A DNA stretch of 64,000 bases from Burkholderiaceae bacterium (GTDB lineage Bacteria; Pseudomonadota; Gammaproteobacteria; Burkholderiales; Burkholderiaceae_C), in the NCBI GenBank assembly GCA_913776825.1, contig CAJYPV010000002.1:114118-178117 (forward strand), given 5' to 3'. The notes beneath the pieces are model-generated. The model did not search any database. It was not told the origin of the DNA and saw only the letters and a list, made by a program, of their open reading frames with translations. Positions 15,775 to 25,160 of the stretch are shown here, piece by piece (position 1 is the stretch's first letter; the number at the start of each line of letters is the position of its first letter). Made by a program: the position numbers and the translations under genes.

Positions 15775-17892
15775 ATGCCATCGCGTCGTTCCGCCCAGAA
15801 CTCTTCTCATCCCGCCCTCTGGCTGTGCGCCATCGCCACCGCGGCCCTGACCGCTTGCGGCGGCGGGCAGGACAGCCCCGCCGCCAGCGTCGCGATCGCC
15901 AGCACGGCGGCCTCCGCACCGGTCGTCTTCAAGCTCGCCGCACCGGATGCGGCCGCCGCTGTGGAAGGCGCGACGGTCCAGGCCCAGCCGACCTTTCATG
16001 CCGCGCCGGTGATCCTGGATGAGCCGACCGACACCGACCCCGCCGATCCCGGCGCGAGCGCACGGCAAGTGCCGCATCGCCAGCAGATTCCCTCCGCACT
16101 GGCCGGTCTGTCGACCCAACGACTGAGCCTGGACAGCCTGCTGTCGGAACAGCGCAGCCGGGCGCTGGCCAGCGGCGGCCGCGCCACGCCGCAGGCGACG
16201 GCCTCCGCCGTCACGACCTACACGCCGGCGCAGATCCGCGCCGCCTACGGCATGCCGGCGCTGCTCGCCGCAGGCGCCACGCTGACGGCCGCGCAAGCGG
16301 CGTCGCTGGGTGCGGGTCAGACGATCTACATCGTCAATGCGAAGCACAACCCGAATGTCGCGGCGGAACTGGCGGCGTTCAACGCGAAGTTCGGATTGCC
16401 GACCTGCGCCACCAAACCGATCTCGCCCGCGATCGCATTGCCGCTGGCGGCGGCCTCCGCCAGCGCCTGCGAGTTCTCGCAGGTCTATGCGACGCCGGCC
16501 GGTGGCCTCACCGCGACCGCACCGGCTTACGACTCGGGCTGGGCCACCGAAATCGCGCTCGATGTGCAATGGGCCCATGCCACCGCGCCGCTCGCGCGGG
16601 TGATCCTGATCGAAGCGGTCGATGCGTCGCTCACCAGCCTGGTCGGCGCGATCAAGCTGGCCAATGCGATGGGGCCGGGCGTGGTGTCGATGAGCTTCGG
16701 CGCCGCCGAGGGCACCTACACCGCGAGCTATGACAGCACCTTCACCGCCGCCCGCATGACCTACCTCGCGGCGACCGGCGATTCCGGCATGTCGGTCAGC
16801 TGGCCGTCGGTGTCGCCATCTGTGGTGGCGGTCGGCGGCACGACGCTGACTTACACCGGCACCGGCGCCCGCAGCGAAGTGGCCTGGTCCGGCACGGGCG
16901 GCGGCGTCAGCGCCTACACCGCGCTGCCCAGCTACCAGACCGCCGCCGTGCCCGGCTTCACCGGCTATGCGCGCCGCACCGTCGCGGATGTCGCCTTCAA
17001 TGCCGATTCCTCCACCGGCCAATACGTGGCCGTGATGACGCCGGGATCGACTGCGGTGAACTGGATGAGCGTCGGCGGCACCAGCCTGTCGACGCCGCAA
17101 TGGGCCGGCCTGATCGCGGTGGCCAATGCGCAGCGTGCGCTCGCGGCCAAGCTGCCGCTGGGCGCGCCGCACGCGATGCTCTATGGCCAGATCGGTGCGG
17201 TGCCCGGCAACTATGCCGCCGGCTTCGCGGACGTGACCTCCGGCCGTCATGGCACCTGCACGCTGTGCGTGGCCAAGGCCGGCTATGACGAACTGACCGG
17301 CCTGGGCACGCCCAATGTGAGCAGTCTGCTGACGCAACTCAGCGGCCTGTCCGCCGCCGTCACCGCGCCGGTCGCGCCGAGCGTGACCGCAGCCACCGTG
17401 ACCGGACAGCCCGGCGTGGCGCTGACCTTCAATGTGGCGGTCAGCTCGACGAATGCGGTGATCTACGCGCTGACCGGCGCCCCCAGCGGCATGAGCATCA
17501 GCACGGCAGGTGTGATCAGCTGGACCAGCCCGGTCGCCGGCACCTACAACGTGACCGTCAAAGCCACCGACACCAAGACCGGCTTGAGCGGTCAGGCGGT
17601 AGTGACCGTCAACATCGTCAAGGCCGGCCCGGTGATCAGCTACAGCCCGATGACGGGCGTCGCCGGCAAGGCCCTGACCGGCAGCTTCAGCATCACCGAC
17701 GCGACCGCCAGCCCGACCTCCATCGCCATCACCGGTGTGCCGGCCGGCATGGGCTTCTCGATCAGCGGACTCACCGTGACCGCGAAGTGGGGCAGCCCGG
17801 TGACCGGCAACTACACGCTCAAGGTCACGGTGGGGGATTCCGCCGGGATGAGCAGCAGCGTCAGCATTCCGGTGACCATCACCGCGAAGTGA
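15775..17892 (+). CDS. Secreted S53 (sedolisin) family serine-carboxyl peptidase, lipoprotein
   Basis: A 705-residue exported peptidase. The start at 15775 gives a signal ending in TAALTACGGG (lipobox). The catalytic set of the sedolisins is complete: E259 and D263 in TEIALD, oxyanion D336 in TGDSG, and nucleophile S437 in GGTSLSTP. The family's C-terminal calcium-site region (FADVTSG, then GYDELTGLGTPN) follows. About residues 530-705 form two Ig-like putative-domain repeats, each with an ITGxPxGMxxS core. The region before the catalytic domain is shorter than a full sedolisin pro-domain. The c-di-GMP riboswitch upstream implies control by the motile/sessile switch. An earlier in-frame ATG at 15682 is disfavoured because it precedes the lipoprotein signal. 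Confidence 0.9.
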   Translation: MPSRRSAQNSSHPALWLCAIATAALTACGGGQDSPAASVAIASTAASAPVVFKLAAPDAAAAVEGATVQAQPTFHAAPVILDEPTDTDPADPGASARQVPHRQQIPSALAGLSTQRLSLDSLLSEQRSRALASGGRATPQATASAVTTYTPAQIRAAYGMPALLAAGATLTAAQAASLGAGQTIYIVNAKHNPNVAAELAAFNAKFGLPTCATKPISPAIALPLAAASASACEFSQVYATPAGGLTATAPAYDSGWATEIALDVQWAHATAPLARVILIEAVDASLTSLVGAIKLANAMGPGVVSMSFGAAEGTYTASYDSTFTAARMTYLAATGDSGMSVSWPSVSPSVVAVGGTTLTYTGTGARSEVAWSGTGGGVSAYTALPSYQTAAVPGFTGYARRTVADVAFNADSSTGQYVAVMTPGSTAVNWMSVGGTSLSTPQWAGLIAVANAQRALAAKLPLGAPHAMLYGQIGAVPGNYAAGFADVTSGRHGTCTLCVAKAGYDELTGLGTPNVSSLLTQLSGLSAAVTAPVAPSVTAATVTGQPGVALTFNVAVSSTNAVIYALTGAPSGMSISTAGVISWTSPVAGTYNVTVKATDTKTGLSGQAVVTVNIVKAGPVISYSPMTGVAGKALTGSFSITDATASPTSIAITGVPAGMGFSISGLTVTAKWGSPVTGNYTLKVTVGDSAGMSSSVSIPVTITAK

Positions 17893-17947
17893 TCCGGCGC
17901 AGCGGCGCGGCTGGGCGATTCCGCCCGTCGACGCTGGCACCATGAAC

Positions 17948-17987
17948 AACGGGCTGCCCGCTCACGCCGGCAGCCCGTTCGCTTTTC
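17948..17987 (+). terminator. Rho-independent terminator after the S53 peptidase
   Basis: A perfect 11-bp stem (AACGGGCTGCC, 17948-17958, with its complement 17969-17979), a 10-base loop and then CGCTTTT. It lies 55 bases after the peptidase stop and fits the plus strand. Confidence 0.85.
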
Positions 17988-18020
17988 AGTGTCGTGACGA
18001 TCGGGCATCGGTCGGACGAG

Positions 18021-18043
18021 GCCGCCTCCCAAGCGGAGGCGGC
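18021..18043. terminator. 9-bp hairpin between convergent genes
   Basis: GCCGCCTCC and its exact complement enclose a 5-base loop. There is no T-run, but the position just beyond the stop of the minus-strand hydrolase gene suggests a terminator or mRNA-stabilising hairpin for it. Confidence 0.45.
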
Positions 18044-18074
18044 GCGTCACCGCTGAATGCCCGACCCGTCGCGA

Positions 18075-19076
18075 TCAGGCCTTGATGAAGGCCAGCAGGT
18101 CTTCGTTCAGCACATCCGCGTTCACGGTCAGCATGCCGTGCGAGTAGCCCTTGTAGACCTTGAGCGAGCCGTTCTTCAGCAGCTTGATGGCCTTCATGGC
18201 GGCATCGTGGATGGGCACGATCTGGTCGTCGTCGCCATGCATGATCAGCGTCGGCACGGTGATGCTCTTCAGGTCTTCGGTCTGGTCGGTTTCCGAGAAG
18301 GCCTTGATGCCGTCGTAATGGGCCTTGGCGCTGCCCATCATGCCCTGGCGCCACCAGTTCTGGATCACGCCCGGCAGCGGCTTGACGCCCGGACGGTTGA
18401 AGCCGTAGAACGGGCCGGCCGGCACGTCCATGAACATCTGGGCGCGGTTGTCGGCGACGCCCTTGCGGAAGCCGTCGAACACCTCCATCGGCAGGCCTTC
18501 CGGGTTGCTCGGGGTCTTGAGCATGATCGGAGGCACGGCCGCGACCAGCACCGCCTTGGCGACCCGGCCGGACGGCTGGCCATGCTTGGCGACATAGCGC
18601 GCCACTTCGCCACCACCGGTCGAGTGGCCGATGTGCACCGCGTTCTTCAGGTTCAGGTGTTCCACCACCGCGAAGGCATCGGCGGCGTAATGGTCCATGT
18701 CGTGGCCTTCGCTGACCTGGGCCGAACGGCCATGGCCGCGGCGGTCGTGGGCGACGACGCGGAAACCGCGCTGCACGAAGAACAGCATCTGCGCATCCCA
18801 GTCATCGCTGGACAGCGGCCAGCCATGGTGGAAGACGATCGGCTGCGCGGTCTTGGGACCCCAATCCTTGTAGAAGATCGAGGTGCCGTCCTTGGTGGTG
18901 ATGGTGTTCATGGTCATGGCTTCAGACGTGTTGCGGGGTGATGAGGCTTTGGCGGGCGCCGCGGTGGCCGCGGCAACGCCGAAAGGCAGGCTGATCGCGC
19001 CCACCAGGCCGGCGCCGGCCACCAGGGCTTGGCGGCGGGCCGGATCGGTCAGGCGTTGAGGTTCTTCGACGGGCAT
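18075..19076 (-). CDS. Alpha/beta hydrolase, non-haem chloroperoxidase type, Tat-exported
   Basis: The 333-residue protein has an N-terminal twin-arginine-like signal (ARRQALVAGAGLVGAISL, about residues 13-30) and then a complete alpha/beta hydrolase of the cofactor-free haloperoxidase group. Diagnostic pieces are FHHGWPLSSDDWD, the nucleophile elbow GHSTGGGE, the acid in MHGDDDQIVP and the catalytic His in GYSHGM. Members hydrolyse esters and can show perhydrolase/halogenation activity in vitro. The ATG at 19076 has AGGAG at a good distance. An internal Met near residue 54 begins the mature domain and would give a cytoplasmic form. It is a single gene, convergent with the S53 gene. Confidence 0.88.
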   Translation of the reverse strand: MPVEEPQRLTDPARRQALVAGAGLVGAISLPFGVAAATAAPAKASSPRNTSEAMTMNTITTKDGTSIFYKDWGPKTAQPIVFHHGWPLSSDDWDAQMLFFVQRGFRVVAHDRRGHGRSAQVSEGHDMDHYAADAFAVVEHLNLKNAVHIGHSTGGGEVARYVAKHGQPSGRVAKAVLVAAVPPIMLKTPSNPEGLPMEVFDGFRKGVADNRAQMFMDVPAGPFYGFNRPGVKPLPGVIQNWWRQGMMGSAKAHYDGIKAFSETDQTEDLKSITVPTLIMHGDDDQIVPIHDAAMKAIKLLKNGSLKVYKGYSHGMLTVNADVLNEDLLAFIKA

Positions 19077-19298
19077 GACCCGGGCTCCTTTGGCTGTGGC
19101 ATCGATGTCCTGTCGCTCGACAGCACATGGACTTCAGCTTAGGGCCCGGGCCCTCGCCCGCCCACCGCAGGACGGGGAGGCAGCGACTCGGCCATTGGGG
19201 AGAGTCGCCGCCTGCCCGGCCGCTGCGGGCCGCTGTTCCTCGGTCTCAGTTCCTGCCGACCCTGACGCGATCCGACCGATCACGCCACACGGCAAACC

Positions 19299-20534
19299 TC
19301 AGGCCCGACGCACCAGACTGGCCGCGCCGATGCCCATCAGCAGCGACAGCGCTGCGCCCCAGAACACGCCGGAGGTCCAGCCCCGGTCCATCAACGCGCC
19401 GAAGATCGGCGCGGCCACGGCGAAGCCGGTGTCCAGGCCGGAATACACCGTGCCGTAGACGCGGCCGGTGGCCCCGGGCGGGGCGGCGCGCTTGATCAGC
19501 ATGTCGCGCGAGGGCCCGGCCAGCCCGGTGCCGAAACCGGCGGTCGCCGCCGCGACCACGGCCAGGCTGCCCGGCAGCCAGCCGGTGGCGGTGAGCGCCA
19601 GCAGCGCGGCGGCCGCGGTCATCGCGCCGGCGATGTTGCGCTCCAGGTTCTGCGAGCGCGCCACCAGGAAGCCGCCCAGCACCATGCCGGCCGCCCCTGC
19701 CAGCATGTAGCCGGTGACGACGAAGGCGGTGCTGGCCAGGCTGAGGCCGTACATCGTCGACAGCGCCGGCGAGGCGAAGCTCTGGATCGCCGTCAGCGCG
19801 GCGGTGGTGAAGAAGAAGAACGAGAAGCACAGCCACACCGACGGCAGCTTCAGGAAGGCCATCGGATGCTCATCGACCGGCGCCTTGGCCGCGCCCGCCT
19901 TCTCGTGGGACCACTCGCCCTGGCGGTCGTCGATCGCGTCGCGCTGGAAGGCCAGCAGGCCGATCACCAGCAGCGCCCACAGCGCCGTGGCGACATACGC
20001 ATAGCGCCACTGGCCGGTGGCCTGGTGGACCGAGATCAGCAGCACCGGCGCCAGCGCCCAGCCCAGATTGCCGGAGATGCCATGCACCGAGAAGGCATGC
20101 CCCAGCCGCGACTGCGACACCCGCTTGTTGAGGATGGTGAAGTCCACCGGATGGAACGGCGCATTGCCCAGGCCGGCCAGCGCCGCCGCCAGCAGCAGGC
20201 CGTTGAATCCCTGCGCGGTGCCGGCGGCGATCGAGGCCAGCACGAAGCAGCTCAGCGCCAGGAACAGGATCGGCCGCGCCCCGGTGCGGTCGACCAGAAA
20301 GCCCGACATCGCCTGACCAATGCCCGAGATCACGAAGAACACGGTGACCAGCAGGCCCAGCTCGGAATAGCTCAGGCCGAATTCCTTCATGAAGACCGGG
20401 AACAGCGGCGGCAGCAGCATGTGGAAGAAATGGGAGGTGCCGTGGGCCAGACCGATCAGGCTGATGGTCTGGATGTCTCGGCGCGCGCTCTGGTGGGCGC
20501 TCAGGGGCAAGGTGGCGGTGTTCATGGTCGCCAT
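19299..20534 (-). CDS. MFS transporter, fosmidomycin-resistance (Fsr) type
   Basis: About 411 residues with 12 hydrophobic segments. The start region LIGLAHGTSHFFHMLLPPLFPVFMKEFGLSY is characteristic of the Fsr-like subgroup (conserved H-x-x-x-H-F in TM1), as is the later GNAPFHPVDFTILN. The loop after TM2 carries VDRTGARP, the MFS A-motif region. Relatives export fosmidomycin or other small molecules. Several in-frame Met codons exist (20558, 20534, 20525); none has a strong ribosome site, and 20534 is chosen as a compromise. It is divergent from the AraC gene at 20595, its probable regulator. Confidence 0.85.
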   Translation of the reverse strand: MATMNTATLPLSAHQSARRDIQTISLIGLAHGTSHFFHMLLPPLFPVFMKEFGLSYSELGLLVTVFFVISGIGQAMSGFLVDRTGARPILFLALSCFVLASIAAGTAQGFNGLLLAAALAGLGNAPFHPVDFTILNKRVSQSRLGHAFSVHGISGNLGWALAPVLLISVHQATGQWRYAYVATALWALLVIGLLAFQRDAIDDRQGEWSHEKAGAAKAPVDEHPMAFLKLPSVWLCFSFFFFTTAALTAIQSFASPALSTMYGLSLASTAFVVTGYMLAGAAGMVLGGFLVARSQNLERNIAGAMTAAAALLALTATGWLPGSLAVVAAATAGFGTGLAGPSRDMLIKRAAPPGATGRVYGTVYSGLDTGFAVAAPIFGALMDRGWTSGVFWGAALSLLMGIGAASLVRRA

Positions 20535-20594
20535 GTTGTCAGGCGGCTGGCGTCGCAATTACGATAGCCGGACAAGTTCTGTCGAATTTCCGCC

Positions 20595-21416
20595 ATGGCC
20601 CTCCACCCTCCTGCCAAACCGGTGCGCACCAGCGTGCCGCCGCTCGATCCGCGTCGTTATGCGCCCAGCGCGCAGCGGCCGGTGCGGGCCAAGTCGCGCA
20701 GCATGGCCAGCCACATGGACATCCAGGCCCATCACCATGACTGGGGCCAGTTCGTCTTCTCGGTGCGCGGCGTGGTGCGGGTCAACACCGAGCGCGCCAC
20801 TTTCCTGCTGCCGCCGTCGCGCGCGGTCTGGATTCCCGCTGGCGTGGTGCATGCGGTGACGGCGGTGGAGCGCTGTGAGCTGCGCACGCTTTATCTGCAT
20901 CAGCCGCCGTGCACGCAGGCGGTGTGGCAATCGAATCGGGTGCTGGAGGTGTCGCCGATGCTGCGGGAGCTGGTGGTGCAACTGGCGATGGACGAGGTCC
21001 AGATGCAGGACGCGGTGGCTGACCGCGAACTCTGGATCGCCCGCCTGATCCTGGATGAGATCCGCCGCGCCCGCAGTCTGCGGCTGGGTGTGGACCTGCC
21101 GACCGACAAGCGCCTGCGCCGCCTCTGCGAAGCCGTGCTGGCCGATCCCCAGCGCGAGGCCAGTCTGGACGACTGGGCCGCACAGGTGGGCGCCAGCGCC
21201 CGCACCGTGTCGCGGCTGTTTCGGCAGGAGCTGGGCAGCACCTATGCGCAATGGCGCCAGCAGGCCTTGCTGGCCGAAGCGCTGCGTCTGGCCGCGCACG
21301 GCAAGCCGATGGGGCTGATCGCCGCCGAGCTGGGCTATGCCAGCGCCAGTGCGTTCTCGGCGATGGTCACCCGCACCGTCGGCATGCCGCCGAGCCGGTT
21401 CTTCGAGCAGGTGTGA
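20595..21416 (+). CDS. AraC-family regulator with cupin N-terminal domain
   Basis: The 273-residue regulator has a cupin sensing domain (about residues 35-120; [19 protein letters not shown] and [10 protein letters not shown] are the two cupin-like motifs) and a C-terminal AraC HTH (about 170-270; [24 protein letters not shown], then [26 protein letters not shown]). This architecture is common for AraC proteins that control an adjacent divergent MFS pump. Only about 60 bases separate it from the Fsr-like gene, so a shared operator is likely. Confidence 0.9.
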   Translation: MALHPPAKPVRTSVPPLDPRRYAPSAQRPVRAKSRSMASHMDIQAHHHDWGQFVFSVRGVVRVNTERATFLLPPSRAVWIPAGVVHAVTAVERCELRTLYLHQPPCTQAVWQSNRVLEVSPMLRELVVQLAMDEVQMQDAVADRELWIARLILDEIRRARSLRLGVDLPTDKRLRRLCEAVLADPQREASLDDWAAQVGASARTVSRLFRQELGSTYAQWRQQALLAEALRLAAHGKPMGLIAAELGYASASAFSAMVTRTVGMPPSRFFEQV

Positions 21417-21430
21417 GCGGGCGGGGAAGC

Positions 21431-21578
21431 TCTGCAAAGCGCCTCGCGGCCGATGTGCCCCCGCTTCGGGCGGTCCGCGGCGTTGCAAATCCTCGCCATA
21501 GCGCCCGCTATGGCTGTGGTTTGCGCCTAGCGCCCCATCCCGAATCAGGGTCACCTCGGCCCCGAGGCGTTTTGCAGA
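21431..21578. repeat. 148-bp imperfect palindrome upstream of nadA
   Basis: The whole stretch from TCTGCAAA (21431) to TTTGCAGA (21578) folds back on itself without gaps around the centre at 21504/21505. The inner part pairs CCATAGCG with CGCTATGG, and TTGCAAATCC opposite GGTTTGCGCC. The outer part pairs CTGCAAAGCGCCTCG with CGAGGCGTTTTGCAG. Mismatches are scattered, mainly midway along the arms. It fills most of the space between the AraC gene and nadA and ends 20 bases before the nadA ATG. It may be a copy of an extragenic palindromic repeat family or a long leader hairpin. Confidence 0.85.
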
Positions 21579-21598
21579 ACTTCCCTAGAATCCGCCCC

Positions 21599-22714
21599 AT
21601 GAATCAGGTGATGTATGACTTCGCCCTCCAGGATGCCCAAGGCGCCACGTGCACCTCGCATGCCTGGGCCAAGGTGCCCGCCCCGCTGACCTCGCGTCAG
21701 CGTGACGAGCTCAAACAACGCGCCGCCGAGCTGCTCCGGGCCCAGGGCGCGGCGCTGGTGGCGCATTACTACGTGGACGGCGATCTGCAGGACCTGGCGC
21801 AGGCCACCGGCGGCATCGTGTCCGATTCGCTGGAGATGGCCCGCTTCGGCCGGGACCATGCGGCTCAAACGCTGGTGGTGGCCGGCGTGCGCTTCATGGG
21901 CGAGACCGCCAAGATCCTCAGCCCCGAGAAGCGGGTGCTGATGCCGGATCTGGACGCGACCTGCTCGCTCGACCTGGGCTGTCCGGCCGACGATTTCGCC
22001 CAGTTCTGCGATGCGCATCCGGACCGCACGGTGGTGGTGTACGCCAACACCAGCGCGGCGGTGAAGGCGCGTGCGGACTGGATGGTGACCAGCTCCTGCG
22101 CGCTGGAGATCGTTTCCGACCTGAAGGCGCGCGGCGAGAAGATCCTGTGGGCACCGGACAAGCATCTGGGCCGCTACATCCAGGAGCAGACCGGCGCGGA
22201 CATGCTGATGTGGAACGGCGCCTGCATCGTCCATGACGAGTTCAAGGGCCTGGAGCTGGAACTGCTGCGCGCCGAGCATCCCGACGCGATGATCCTGGTC
22301 CATCCGGAATCGCCGGCGGCGGTGGTCGCGCAGGCGGATGTGGTGGGATCGACCTCCGCGCTGATCAAGGCGGTGGTGGAGGGGAAGGCCCGTGAATATG
22401 TGGTCGCCACCGACAAGGGCATCCTGCATGCGATGCGCCAGCTGGCGCCGGGCAAGGTGCTGATCGAAGCGCCGACGGCCGGCAACAGCGCCACCTGCAA
22501 GAGCTGCGCACACTGCCCGTGGATGGCGATGAACGGCCTGCAGGGCATCGTCGATTGCCTGACCCACGGCCATGGCGCCATCCACGTCGATGAGCCGGTG
22601 CGGGTGAAGGCGTTGTCCTGCATCACCCGCGTGCTGGACTTCACCGCAGCGCTCAAGGCACGGCAGGCCGCGATCGCAGCCGGCAGCCTCGTGACCGGCA
22701 TGGGCGCTGCCTGA
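21599..22714 (+). CDS. nadA: Quinolinate synthase A
   Basis: A 371-residue cytoplasmic 4Fe-4S enzyme that condenses iminoaspartate with dihydroxyacetone phosphate to quinolinate, the second step of de novo NAD synthesis. Family motifs are [82 protein letters not shown] and the C-terminal [13 protein letters not shown]. The cluster cysteines can be placed in the SLDLGC, TSSC and CKSCAHC regions. The ATG at 21599 is directly preceded by a long palindrome, and no clear ribosome-binding site is visible. nadB lies nearby on the opposite strand. A terminator follows at 22841. Confidence 0.97.
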   Translation: MNQVMYDFALQDAQGATCTSHAWAKVPAPLTSRQRDELKQRAAELLRAQGAALVAHYYVDGDLQDLAQATGGIVSDSLEMARFGRDHAAQTLVVAGVRFMGETAKILSPEKRVLMPDLDATCSLDLGCPADDFAQFCDAHPDRTVVVYANTSAAVKARADWMVTSSCALEIVSDLKARGEKILWAPDKHLGRYIQEQTGADMLMWNGACIVHDEFKGLELELLRAEHPDAMILVHPESPAAVVAQADVVGSTSALIKAVVEGKAREYVVATDKGILHAMRQLAPGKVLIEAPTAGNSATCKSCAHCPWMAMNGLQGIVDCLTHGHGAIHVDEPVRVKALSCITRVLDFTAALKARQAAIAAGSLVTGMGAA

Positions 22715-22840
22715 GATTGACGGCGCGCGAGGGGCGTCGAGCCACATCGATCGCCCTCGGCTCCGATCTGGGCGCCGATCTGGGTGCGATCGCCAGGCTG
22801 CGCAGCCGTCGATCCCGTTCCCGGCCACACCCAGACATCC

Positions 22841-22879
22841 GCCCCCGCCCCGCCTGAACAGGCGTGCGCGGGGGCTTTT
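22841..22879 (+). terminator. Rho-independent terminator downstream of nadA
   Basis: The arms GCCCCCGC (22841-22848) and GCGGGGGC (22868-22875) close a hairpin followed by TTTT. It lies 127 bases after the nadA stop and before the ComFB gene, on the plus strand. Confidence 0.8.
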
Positions 22880-22941
22880 CATTTGGGCCCGGGCCCGCCT
22901 ATGCTCCGCTCATCCCAGCCCTCTGCAGGACGAGACACGCC

Positions 22942-23226
22942 ATGGATTTCACCTCGCTCTACAACCACCATGAACGCGAAGTGTTTGCCGCCGTCATGGC
23001 GTCCGCGCCCGGCTATCCGGACATCGAATCCGACCCTGAACTGCTCGCCGATGTGGCCTGCGTCGCGCTCAATCGGCTGCCGCCGCGCTACATCCGGCAT
23101 CAGGTGGACTATTCGTTCTACCTGACCGAGCGCGAGCGCGCCGACATCGACGCGGCGGTCAAGGAAGCGGTGGCGTCGGCCTTCCGCTTCGTGGAGTCGC
23201 GCAGCGCGCTGCGGCCCAAGCGCTGA
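22942..23226 (+). CDS. ComFB-family protein
   Basis: A 94-residue protein matching the late-competence ComFB family: NHHEREVFAAVM at the N-terminus, then the ALNRLPPRYIRHQVDYSFYL core and a helical C-terminus. In Bacillus, comFB is a dispensable competence gene, and ComFB proteins have been described more recently as cyclic-dinucleotide receptors. That is established for relatives only; here it is inference. The ATG at 22942 begins the conserved domain; an in-frame start at 22864 would read through the nadA terminator. It is a single small gene convergent with nadB. Confidence 0.85.
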   Translation: MDFTSLYNHHEREVFAAVMASAPGYPDIESDPELLADVACVALNRLPPRYIRHQVDYSFYLTERERADIDAAVKEAVASAFRFVESRSALRPKR

Positions 23227-23338
23227 GGCGCGCCATCGCGGCAACGCACCGCCGCTGCGCGGCGCGGCGGCGATGGCTCGACGCTGACCGCACCGCGAGA
23301 TCGCGCCCGCGGGCGGCGCTCGGTCGCCGTGGTGGCTT

Positions 23339-24961
23339 TCAGAAGCCGCGATGGCGATCGCGCACCAGCACCGTGGGCAGGCTGGCGGGCAAGGTGCGGG
23401 GATAGTCGCGGCTGTAATGCAGGCCGCGGCTTTCATGGCGCAGCAGCGCGGAGCGGACGATCAGCTCGGCGCAGTCGACCAAATTGCGCAGTTCCAGCAA
23501 GTCGCGGCTGACGCGGAAGTTGGCGTAGTAATCGTCGATCTCCGCGCGCAGCAGATCGATGCGGTGCAGCGCCCGCTGCAGCCGCTTGGTGGTGCGCACG
23601 ATGCCGACGTAGTTCCACATCAGCAGGCGCAGCTCATCCCAGTTGTGGGCGATGACGACCTGCTCATCCGCATCCTCGACCTGGCTCTCATCCCAGGCCG
23701 GCAGCGGTGCCCGGTCGGGCTCGGGTTGCGCCAGGATGTGATCGGCGCAGGTCCGGCCCAGCACCACGCATTCCAGCAGGGAATTGCTGGCCAGCCGGTT
23801 GGCGCCATGCAGGCCGGAGTACGCGGTCTCGCCGACCGCATACAGCCCGGGCAGATCGGCGCGGCCGCTGAGGTCGGACACCACGCCGCCGCAGGTGAAA
23901 TGCACCGCCGGCACGACTGGAATCGGCTGGCGGGCGATGTCGATGCCCAGCGCCAGGCAGCGCGCATGGACGGTCGGGAAGTGCGACTTCAGGAAGTCCT
24001 CGCCCAGATGCGTCGCGTCCAGCCAGACATGGTCCAGGCCGTGCTTCTTCATTTCGAAGTCGATGGCGCGAGCCACCACGTCGCGGGGCGCGAGCTCCAT
24101 TCGCTCGTCGTGGGCGGCCATGAAACGGGTGCCGTCGGGCAGCTTGAGATGGCCGCCCTCGCCGCGCAGGGCTTCGGTAATGAGGAAGCTGCGTTCCTGC
24201 GGGTGATAGAGGCAGGTCGGATGGAACTGGATGAATTCCATGTTGGCGATGCGGCAGCCCGCGCGCCAGGCCATGGCGATGCCGTCGCCGGTGGAGGTGT
24301 CCGGATTCGTGGTGTAGCGATAGACCTTGCCAGCGCCGCCGGTGGCCATCACGACCGCCTTGGCGGCGATGGCCTCGACGCGTTGGGCATCCATGTCCAG
24401 CGCGTAGATGCCGTAGCAGCGTGAGGGCTCGTCGCGCTGCACATGGCGCGAGGTGATCAGGTCCAGCGCCATCCAGCGCTGGCGCAGATCGATGTTGGGA
24501 TGGGCCTGGGCCTTGGCGAGCAGGGCGTCGTGGATGGCCTTGCCGGTCGCGTCGGCCGCGTGGGCGATGCGGCGCACCGCATGGCCGCCTTCGCGGGTCA
24601 GGTGCAGGCCGAGCGGGCCTTGCGCATCCGGCGTGAACGGGACGCCCTGATCGACCAGCCAGCCCACCGCATCGGCGCTGCGTTCGGCGATGAAGCGGGC
24701 GGTGGTTTCATCCACCAGGCCGGCGCCGGCTTCCTGGGTGTCGCGGACATGGCTGTCGATGCTGTCATCGCTGCCGAGCACGCCGACGATGCCGCCCTGG
24801 GCCCAGGCGGTGGCGGCCTCGTTGAGCTCGCGCTTGGCCAGGACGATGACCGGCACCACATCCGCCAAATGCAGCGCCACGGTCAAACCGGCCAGACCGG
24901 CCCCCACGATCACCACCGGCGCCTGCGGAGCGGCGTTGCGTACTGCAGCTGTCATCGTCAT
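23339..24961 (-). CDS. nadB: L-aspartate oxidase
   Basis: This 540-residue FAD flavoprotein oxidises L-aspartate to iminoaspartate, feeding NadA. The N-terminal dinucleotide motif is [14 protein letters not shown]; the succinate-dehydrogenase-like core shows [18 protein letters not shown]-type residues ([12 protein letters not shown]), [18 protein letters not shown], and EALRGEGG. The capping and C-terminal parts are [31 protein letters not shown] and the final helical domain. The length matches the family. Two in-frame ATG codons (24961, 24955) are adjacent. It is not in an operon with nadA, although both are within 3 kb and convergent around the ComFB gene. Confidence 0.97.
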   Translation of the reverse strand: MTMTAAVRNAAPQAPVVIVGAGLAGLTVALHLADVVPVIVLAKRELNEAATAWAQGGIVGVLGSDDSIDSHVRDTQEAGAGLVDETTARFIAERSADAVGWLVDQGVPFTPDAQGPLGLHLTREGGHAVRRIAHAADATGKAIHDALLAKAQAHPNIDLRQRWMALDLITSRHVQRDEPSRCYGIYALDMDAQRVEAIAAKAVVMATGGAGKVYRYTTNPDTSTGDGIAMAWRAGCRIANMEFIQFHPTCLYHPQERSFLITEALRGEGGHLKLPDGTRFMAAHDERMELAPRDVVARAIDFEMKKHGLDHVWLDATHLGEDFLKSHFPTVHARCLALGIDIARQPIPVVPAVHFTCGGVVSDLSGRADLPGLYAVGETAYSGLHGANRLASNSLLECVVLGRTCADHILAQPEPDRAPLPAWDESQVEDADEQVVIAHNWDELRLLMWNYVGIVRTTKRLQRALHRIDLLRAEIDDYYANFRVSRDLLELRNLVDCAELIVRSALLRHESRGLHYSRDYPRTLPASLPTVLVRDRHRGF

Positions 24962-25160
24962 CGCCCGTTCAACAGGACGTCATCGCTTGGGAGTGCGGAT
25001 TCTAAGGACGGACGCGGAACATCGGGTTTCCTAGCAGGTCCAGGCAAGGATTGACCCCATCGTGAGGGCCTCCCCACACGCCTGCGCCGAAGCCGCTTTG
25101 ACGCGAGGATCGGTGACCCTGATGGGCTCGGGTGCATCGACGGCCCGCCAGAATTCGCGC

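Noticed and set aside
15218..15850. Plus-strand open frame of 210 codons before the S53 gene
   Set aside because: It overlaps the c-di-GMP riboswitch and has no protein-like composition or ribosome site.
22841..22879. Start of the ComFB gene at 22864
   Set aside because: This start lies within the nadA terminator hairpin; the family domain starts at 22942.
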